Source of the DNA: Haplomitrium mnioides
Taxonomy: Eukaryota; Marchantiophyta; Haplomitriopsida; Calobryales
Direction: 5' to 3'
Length of the DNA stretch: 64,000 nucleotides
Assembly (NCBI GenBank): GCA_049999725.1
Contig: JBNGIS010033894.1
Location: 62,001-126,000 of the forward strand
The notes below the pieces were generated by a model, which was not told where the DNA came from, searched no databases, and saw nothing but the letters and a program-made list of their open reading frames with translations. The translations under genes and the position numbers were made by a program. Numbering within the stretch: position 1 is the first letter of the stretch; every line of letters begins with the position of its first letter. This document shows positions 57,005 to 64,000 of the stretch, piece by piece.

Positions 57005-57125
57005 AGAGTTTGATCCAATACATCAAACCAGCCTTTAGAACCCAATCTGATGCATCAAGCTAGCTTTAGAGCCCGATTCGATACATCAAACTAGCTTTAG
57101 AACTTGATCTGATACATTGGATTAC
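57005..57125. repeat. About 32-bp tandem repeat
   Basis: Units with GATACATCAAACTAGCTTTAGAACC recur: near 57,013, 57,045, 57,077 and a partial one at 57,108, with a few changes each. Confidence 0.85.
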
Positions 57126-57719
57126 CCCTCATCCCTACATAAACATTCAAAACCCAATCTTGGTGGAGTCCAATCCCATCCAACGTTAATCCCTATTGCA
57201 ACCTTACTAAACAGACTCTCCTCCCAATCATCTCTTTATTCACATTCCCGATAGTACGAACCCCTTCCTTCAAACTCCCTCCCAGACCCTTCATGTTTGA
57301 GTCAAACCATCCGATAACATAGTTCCCATAGTTCACATTGCCGTAGCTTATGACTCTTATTCCTCACATCCCCAACAGCTAGATAACTTATCCACCTACA
57401 CCTCTTGTACTTCTCCACCAGTTTCTAAGATGAATGATTAGCCTATTCAGGTCAAATTCAAACTGTCATTGCTAGAGATTTGTCCCGCTATGGAATCACC
57501 CATCCTCTCCTCCATATGTCACCCACACATTCCTACTGTATCATACTACAACCAATTGACTAAATGTTACATACAAATACTTCAAACTAGCCACTATACA
57601 CTGCACATTCTGCCTAAAGATAGACTCCACTCAATCATATTGCACCCCAAATAGAAGGCTCTTTCCCCCATGCCCTCCCAGCTTGTTGAAACAAACACCA
57701 ACAATTCCTAGGTTCGCTT

Positions 57720-58090
57720 TTACTTTAGTCACATTTAAGATTGAAATCAACAACAACAAAGCCTATACGCATATAGACTTACAACAACAACAACAACAAT
57801 CACTACTTTTTCTTTGACTCAATATGCGTATAAGATTCAAACCAAAATTAACAAAACCTATGCATATATAGGGTCACAAACAACAACAACAATTCCAAAA
57901 CTCTCTTTGACTCTATGTGGGTATAGGATTCAAACAAACAGTAACAAAACCTTTGCATGATTAGGGTCACAAGCAACAACAACAATTCTTATGCTTGTTT
58001 TGACTCTAAGTGTGCGTAGGGTTCAAACCATTGACAACAAACCCTAGCACGTATAGAGTCACAAACATTAGTGTGTCTAAGGTTAAAAAA
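57720..58090. repeat. 93-94-bp tandem units, each with two palindromic motifs
   Basis: The anchor TTTGACTC (or variant) occurs at about 57,811, 57,905 and 57,998. Each unit has a TTTGACTC-motif-ATTCAAAC block, an AAAACCTATGCATATATAGGGTCAC block, then ACAACAACAACAAT. The two motif copies in a unit are related to CCTATGCGCGCATAGG. Confidence 0.8.
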
Positions 58091-58269
58091 AATGATTCCT
58101 AATCTTTATTAGACTTATGTGTATGCATGCCATGTGAGTTCTACAAGCTTGAAGTCAATAAAGTTTGCGATATCAAACAACTTTTTTAGATAATGAATAA
58201 AAAGAGCATCATAATAATCTTTGATTTCAAAAGCCATAGTGGTTTCTTACGTTTGTCACACTCCAAAAC

Positions 58270-59240
58270 ATATTTCTACTATATTGATTTAATTTCTTTG
58301 TATGTTTTGTAAACAAAAAATCTATTATATTTATGAATTTTGACATTTGGAAAATTTGTTCTTCAATGCTTTGTAAAGCAAAAGAAACTTAGAATGCAAT
58401 CAAGGTCATTCTTTTTCAAATAAGTTGTATAGTAGTCATAAACTTCCCATTTGGTAAAATTATTCAACAAATTGTAAACTTTGTGAGTCATCATTCTCTC
58501 ATAATGTCTTTGAAAACAATTGTCCATCCACTCATGCACGAATACTCCCTTGGTAGATAATTCTATATTTCTAAAATTGCCTCTAAGATTTGCAATCTTA
58601 AAATTTGCTATTCTTTGGATTCTATCATTCCTCATGAATAATATTAGTTTGAAGCCTCTTCTACATACAGTTGTATTGCCAAGCAAAGAAAATTGATTGT
58701 CAAGATTAGAATATTTTTTTTCTAATCCTCATTGTAATTTGATATCTTTATTCTTCATGATTTGCTGAAAGTATGTTTCTCTTACAACTCTTAAGAAATA
58801 TGTCTTGCACAACAACAAAATAATATTTCAACAACATAAAATCCTCCTCAATTTCAAAATTGATATTGGATCAAGCTTCTTCTTTATAAATCTCTTGTCA
58901 TAATGGACTTTCAACAAAGAATTTTTACGTAAAGAATTTACCTATTTTGGTTTTGGACTAGATAAAGAACTCTTATATTTGGGTGGTCAATTCAAACCAT
59001 ATGCAAATAAAACCATTGAAGACAAAGCATTATCTAAGATCTTTTGCATAATGAGAAGTCTTTTTTTTTTCATTTTTGAAGTATACTTCTTCAATTTGGG
59101 TAAACAAGTTTGAGTTGTAAGAGAACTTGACCAAGCTGAAACAAAATCATCACCAAAATCTAGAGCATAAGGAAATGTATTTTTTTTCTAGAAGAATTGA
59201 AGCCGTTGCAATAACTCTATAGAAATATTTTATCATTGAG
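58270..59240 (-). pseudogene. Duplicated module, copy 2
   Basis: Homologue of 52,060-53,000 in the same orientation. The minus-strand frame 58,686-58,363 (107 codons) is the best preserved piece: TTVCRRGFKLILFMRNDRIQRI, then STKGVFVHEWMDNCFQRHYE, then HKVYNLLNNFTKWEVYDYYTTYLKKN. I do not recognise a named domain; Cys/His/Trp content suggests a structured segment. No second DUF7869-like block accompanies this copy. Confidence 0.55.
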
Positions 59241-61647
59241 ATTCATTGATGCACATTATCACATAAGAATCCTTGCGCGTTTGGACTCCAAAGCCATTGT
59301 GTAAAAGACTCTTGTGTGTGCCAACTATTGTGTGTTTCTTCATTTTATGTTTTGTTCAATTTAAAGTTTTGGAGTCCAATGTTTTTTTTGTAGTTTTTGC
59401 AGTTTCTTTTAGATTTTGTTAATGCATGGTTCACGAAAAATGGTTTGAGAGAGATTTCAATAGGCTTGCTTTCTCTTAGAAGCTTTTAAAATTCAAACAA
59501 GGTTTGTCTCTAGCTCTGTGCATTCCACATTCTAATGTGGCTACATTTTCTATTGGAGTAACTAGTGGACCTTTTGATCCAAATAAGAGAAAAGCAGTAA
59601 AGTTGACCAAAGGCTCAACAACAAAACAAATTTCATGTACCAAAGAAAAAACTAGTATAAGCACATCTTGTTTGTTTGGAGCCTTCACCATCACCATCTT
59701 CCCATAGTTCTCTTCTTTCAATGTCATCTTTTTCGACTTTAAGTACTTGAAAAGAAGAGCTTAAACCCTATCCAAAAACATCAAATTAAAGAGAAAACTG
59801 AGTAGGGCACAAGGAGATGAGAGCTTATCAGGAGAGAAAATAGATGAATCCTCAAAATGTTTTTGAAGAGGACCAAAATAGGATTTGTGAATCCGCAATT
59901 GAGAGTTGCAAGGTTTGAGAAGAAACAACTACAATTTGGTTGAAGAACTTAAATTTGCTGAAGCTTGGAATATAGAAGTGGAGGCTTTTTCAAGCAGGGA
60001 AGTAAGAGACCAAGGTTTCATTATTTAGGTGGTCCTAGAATTGCACATACCCATGAGTATTAGAGGGCTACTAGACAAAGAAGAGGAAGTGCAACATGAA
60101 ATTATTTAATCTCCAATTAGACAATGCAGTTGGTTGATCTCGTCTAATCATGCAGAGTGTTTTTAGTCATCTTGATATTTCTTCCAAACTTAAACATCTA
60201 TGAGATGATGCACTTATAAATGTTACTAGAAGCCATAAACATTTTATAACGTTTTTTATTGATCATTTGTCTTTCGAACAAGATTGGGTATTAGATCTTT
60301 GCTTTGGGTTGGGAACCTACTTAGTATGAACCCTTAGATTAATTTGGAATTGAATTGCAATAGAATATAATCAACGAGAGTTGATCTATATTTTGCAGCG
60401 TGTTTTGACAATGGTTGTTTTGCCATCAGATGTCACAAAGTCTTAGATTGTGTATGTTTGCCATAATAAGCCTATTCCTCTTAGTACATCACAAGACTAT
60501 GTAGCTAATTTTTAGACTAGAAAGTCTCAAGAGGATTCACCAGTGGTTGTAGACGTTGAAGCTTCTCACTCAATATATTTAAAAGATACTATCTTGAGAA
60601 ATACAAGATTGAGAAAGAAGCAGCTGATTGATGTACAATTTTTTATATATAATAAAGTGTTTGATTACAAAAAATTGTTGAAGTGCAAGCTTGCATGAAT
60701 GCTTGAGTTTAAATAAATGATTTTTTGACTAAAAAAAAATAATGTGTATCTAGTTTTTATTGAAGTTCATGTTGGCCAGCGTATAGGTATGTGAATGAAC
60801 GAATTTTTGATAAAACAATAGATAATGTATAAGATGTTTGCATTGAAGTCCATGCTAGCATAGACATCTCTATTTGAATGAATTAGTTTTTGAATAATAT
60901 CCCTAATGTTCAAGAGGTTTGGATTAAATATGACTAGCGTGATTACATATTGTTAATTCCTGAGAGATGCAGTGTAGGTATGCACTGTTGTATTTGCTTC
61001 ATTTGGATCTTGTAAGAATATACATTAAAATTATAAAGTTCTTGCTCACACAAGTCACTTTGATTTTGATTTGTAGAGTACTTGTATATAAGCTATGACG
61101 GATGGAGTGTATACGCACATAGGAGTCCATGTTTGATTTTGATTGAAAGAGATCACGTTTTGAAGATATAAGTATATAAGTCTATGCAAGCATAATTGCT
61201 TTTGTGATTGTTTTCATCTATTCCGTATATACTTGGAAGTTGAAAGCACATGTTAGAAGATTGTTGATGAAGATGTTTGTGCTCACCTTGGCATCATCTT
61301 TTTTTAATGCATTTTTAGTAAATATTTTTATGTCTTGACAAGTTTAATGTGTTTTAAATATATTTAGGAAACACTAAAATATTATTAGTGAAGTTTTAAT
61401 ATTTTTGTAAATATTTTGTTTAATGAAGCTTATTTTCCTTAAAGATATATTTTTAAAATCATTTTTATTGTAAAATGTTTGATGTAAAAACGTTTTTTGA
61501 ATACTTTGAATACATGAATCAAGAAAATTGAAAGTTAAAAGAAATTTGTCAAAAAATTCACAAATGTTAACATTGTAATTTTTTATGCTAAGTTTTGAAA
61601 ATCAAATTTCTTGAGCACCAAATGAAAAATTAACTTAATAATGATTA
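59241..61647. other. Right part of candidate transposon, nothing recognised
   Basis: A minus-strand frame (59,727-59,476) and plus-strand fragments (60,400-60,660) exist without a family motif. Palindromic motifs recur at 60,850 (CCATGCTAGCATAGAC), 61,110 (TATACGCACATAGG) and 61,190 (TCTATGCAAGCATA), approaching the right end. The last 350 bases are very AT-rich. Confidence 0.4.
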
Positions 61648-61663
61648 TTGGTTCAAAGTAGTG
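61648..61663 (-). repeat. Right terminal inverted repeat
   Basis: TTGGTTCAAAGTAGTG; read inward CACTACTTTGAACCAA. It pairs with 47,957-47,971. Confidence 0.6.
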
Positions 61664-62295
61664 GTTGTTGAAAGCCTATCAAAGTATTTTGATGGAAAAT
61701 TGGCAAAGTATATGGGTGAACAATCGGTTGAGATGGAGAAAACCTTCGAGAGTATATTAATGAACAATTGGCGGAGTACATTATTGGTGGACAATCAGTC
61801 AAAATGGAGAAAGCTTACTATAATATGTTGGTGGACAATCGAAAACATATACTGATGGAAAATTGTTCCATATGGACAAAGCCTTCCGAAGCATATTGAT
61901 AGAAAATAGCAAAGTATATTGGTGGATATGAAGTCTATTGATGTATATTGTCTACAGTCATTGGAGTACATTATTGGTGGACAATCAGTACACATGGAGA
62001 AACCCTACCAAAGTAGATTGGTGGACAATAGATCGAGTATATTAGTGGAATATCAGGCTGACCAACAACTTACTAGGTTATATAGGTAGTCAAAGCATCA
62101 ACCATCAAAGCGTTTTATTGGTAGAAAATCAGTCAAGATGGAGAAAGCTTCATGGAGTTTATTAGTGGACAATTGGTTGAGTATATTGGTAGACAATCAG
62201 TCAATAGACAAAGACCACAAAAGTGTATTGGTGAGTAATTATAACAATATATTAGTGGAGAAGAAGCCTACCAGAGTAAGTTGGTGGACAATTGT
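61664..62295. repeat. Satellite array, right flank
   Basis: Degenerate copies of the same satellite as 34,660-40,735 (GTATATTGGTGGACAATCGAT, AGATGGAGAAAGCTT, ACATTATTGGTGGACAATCAG). It ends at GTTGGTGGACAATTGTTAGGG. Confidence 0.9.
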
Positions 62296-62847
62296 TAGGG
62301 TCCAAGATGGGAGCTACAGACGCACGCAAGGAGAGACAAAGGAAGACGAAATTGAGAAAAATGAAGAAAGCAAGCAAGCAAATGGCGGAATCGGCAAACA
62401 ATGGATACTGTCCAAACAGAAGGACGGAAGATTCTCAGAAATTCAACCAAAAGACTTTTATAGGATTTAGTTAAAAAAAAATTATTATATTCAAAGTAGA
62501 AAGTTTTTTAAGATCCAGAAATTACAATCGTAGAAATAGCACTTGTCTTCTGAATCACAAGTACCAATCAGGTTGAGAAACAGATCAGATAGCAACAGCA
62601 GCATTGCGGCAGAAAGAAAAGAAAAGGCGTCAAGTGTATGTGAGGATTATGTATTTGTGTGTGTGTTTTGTAAAAGTAGACGTGTATAGGTTTTGTGTTT
62701 TTTGTGGGGTTTTGAAAAGTTATTTGGGTTAAGAAAATAATAGTAAAATATTAATCTTAATTAACTAAGACTAAGCCTAAGCTACCAGCCAAGCCACAAG
62801 GATAAGATCATTTTGATCCCAAGGTGCTTCTTGAGAGAAAGTTGTGT

Positions 62848-62927
62848 TTTTTGATCGTTAAGGCCTTGAGAAGGAGAAAGAAAGGGATTTTTGATCGTTA
62901 AGATCTTGAGAAGAAGAAAGAAAGGAC
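62848..62927. repeat. 40-bp tandem duplication
   Basis: TTTTTGATCGTTAAG ... CTTGAGAA ... GAAAGAAAGG is present twice in a row with a few changes. Confidence 0.85.
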
Positions 62928-63345
62928 AAAGTGGTTAGGGTCTTGGAAAGAGAAAGGTAGTTGGGCGCGTATGGGTTAGGGCACCGTTAAAGAAAGAAGA
63001 AGGGGTCATTGTTTCCCCCACTCTCCCATTCGCTATCTCGATATTGGCTCTTTCTTGTCTTGGGGTCGGTGTCGTTTCTTGGAGACAAGACAGTTTTGCT
63101 GAAGTCATGGAAGGAGGTTCGAGGGCTGCAGACAAGGGAGAATAAGGGAGAATATTTGGCGATGGAAGGTGGAGAGATGGAACAGTAGCATGCATGGCTA
63201 GAAGACGACGGTCCCAGAGAAGACAAGATCTTAAAAAAGGCAAGAATTGAATCGGAGGGCTGTGTATGAAATGGGTGTTATGGTGCCGATGCATGGTGTG
63301 GACTTCGTATTCTGGTGATTGAGGAAGCTGAATAACGTCCTCGGT

Positions 63346-63451
63346 GAATATGGAGGGATATGACATTCAGTGAAGAGTTCACTATGGAGAGGATGATTGA
63401 ATATGGAGGGATATGACATTCAATTAAGAGTTTACTATGGAGACGATGATC
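63346..63451. repeat. 53-bp tandem duplication
   Basis: GAATATGGAGGGATATGACA ... ACTATGGAGA is present at 63,346 and 63,399 with a few changes. Confidence 0.9.
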
Positions 63452-64000
63452 TAAACCGACAAAACAGAACTGTTGGAGTGGAAGGAATCGCAAAATCAGA
63501 TGTCAGAACAAAGTTGTCGTAGCAGAAACAGAAGGAACATCGGTGCATCTCGTTCGGCTCACCTTGAAGACAATCCTGAGTATATATGGTCAGGAAATGG
63601 TATGACAGGGAGAAAAGGAAGTACGAGCATACCTGATTGAAGGCAAGGGACGGGAATGATGTATGGGTGTTGAACGTATGGGGGCCGAGGAAAGAAGTCC
63701 CGGGATGTGGGGCTATTGGCGACGTGGTTATTGATAAAAAAAAAAGAAACAAAAGAAAGAAGAAAACATAAAGTGAAGTGAAGGTATTTGCGATGAAGGG
63801 AAGACTGGCTAACAAGGTTGCTGGTGGAATTCTGTCCCGGAGATGAAAAAAAGCAGTGTCTTGCGATTTCTGCGACGGCTTTCTACTTCTCTGATTCACG
63901 GTGAAGTAGTCAAGGGAGGCATGTGTGCATCAGAGGTGGTCGATGGAGACGTTGCATGTATTGATGTTGTCTTTCCCTCCACTAGATCGAACTGGCCTTT

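Larger units (their letters stand above)
47957..61663. mobile_element. Candidate CACTA-like DNA transposon, 13.7 kb, decayed
   Basis: Satellite lies on both sides. The left end GCTACTTTGAACCAA (47,957-47,971) is the inverted match of the right end TTGGTTCAAAGTAGTG (61,648-61,663), with 14 bases identical. The right end read inward is CACTACTTTG, the CACTA start of the CMC/EnSpm group; the left end would have lost it by small changes. GTT at 47,954-47,956 and 61,664-61,666 could be the 3-bp target duplication of that group. Inside are a DUF7869-like gene remnant, a duplicated module and many palindromic motifs, some near both ends. Superfamily unproven. Confidence 0.55.
62296..64000. other. 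Right-hand flank, no gene recognised
   Basis: Non-repetitive apart from two short tandem duplications. Minus-strand open frames 63,366-62,935 and 63,899-63,435 (143 and 154 codons) are Ser/Pro/His-rich without a motif, and overlap other frames. GTGTATGTG/TGTGTGTGTG tracts lie near 62,635-62,670. It may be a transposon end or promoter region; I cannot say. Confidence 0.4.

Noticed and set aside
59476-59727. Minus-strand 83-codon frame considered as a conserved enzyme fragment
   Set aside because: No catalytic motif could be matched with confidence; left unnamed.
62935-63899. Two minus-strand frames of 143 and 154 codons
   Set aside because: Low-complexity Ser/Pro/His composition, overlapping frames, tandem duplications inside, no start context or motif.

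Overview
The window is repeat-dominated nuclear DNA from a land plant. The only host-type gene I can support is a PLS-class pentatricopeptide repeat (PPR) gene. Its uniform triplets (KCGSIEDA, VVSWT, YVKCEQ, IIQSGC type motifs) resemble the large PPR families of ferns and other seed-free vascular plants, so a fern-like genome is my best guess; this is inference from style, not a database match. There is no bacterial, phage or CRISPR content.

Region 1 (1-26,529) is a nest of LTR retrotransposons. The chromodomain tail and 3' LTR of one Ty3/gypsy chromovirus (element A, 3-778) are followed by two chromoviruses of a second family in tandem: the internally deleted B1 (about 805-4001) and the longer B2 (4013-26,529). 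B2 is split in its integrase gene by a 16.9 kb minus-strand Ty3/gypsy element C (7270-24,186) with LTRs of about 3.36 kb. The 5' LTR of C is itself split by a solo LTR of a related family (D, 17,427-21,697, target duplication CTCCG). That solo LTR contains a 100-N gap whose two edges repeat the same 619 bp. A solo LTR of family A in inverted orientation sits inside the 3' LTR of B2.

Region 2 (26,530-34,655) is lower-copy DNA. It has a TATA box near 29,226 and the PPR frame (to 31,795). The frame has no clear N-terminus. It stops at TAG exactly where the E domain should read Trp-Ile-Glu-Val, and frameshifted E-domain remnants follow, so the gene is probably decayed or truncated.

Region 3 (34,660-62,295) is a tandem satellite of about 80-bp monomers. 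Each monomer carries a 9-bp-stem hairpin, and landmark monomers recur every 1.65 kb. Two elements interrupt it: a 7.0 kb Ty1/copia element with TA...CA termini and target duplication CAAAG (40,741-47,772), and a 13.7 kb candidate DNA transposon (47,957-61,663) with inverted ends of CACTACTTTGAACCAA type. The candidate transposon carries a decayed DUF7869-like gene, a duplicated internal module and a family of palindromes close to CCTATGCGCGCATAGG. I consider it the most novel content of the window.

Region 4 (62,296-64,000) has short tandem duplications and no gene I recognise.

All transposon genes seen are broken. In element C, four in-frame stops fit C-to-T change on the coding strand, as expected of old, silenced, methylated elements. 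Order of events from nesting: B2 before C before D; B2 before the A solo LTR; satellite before copia and the DNA transposon.
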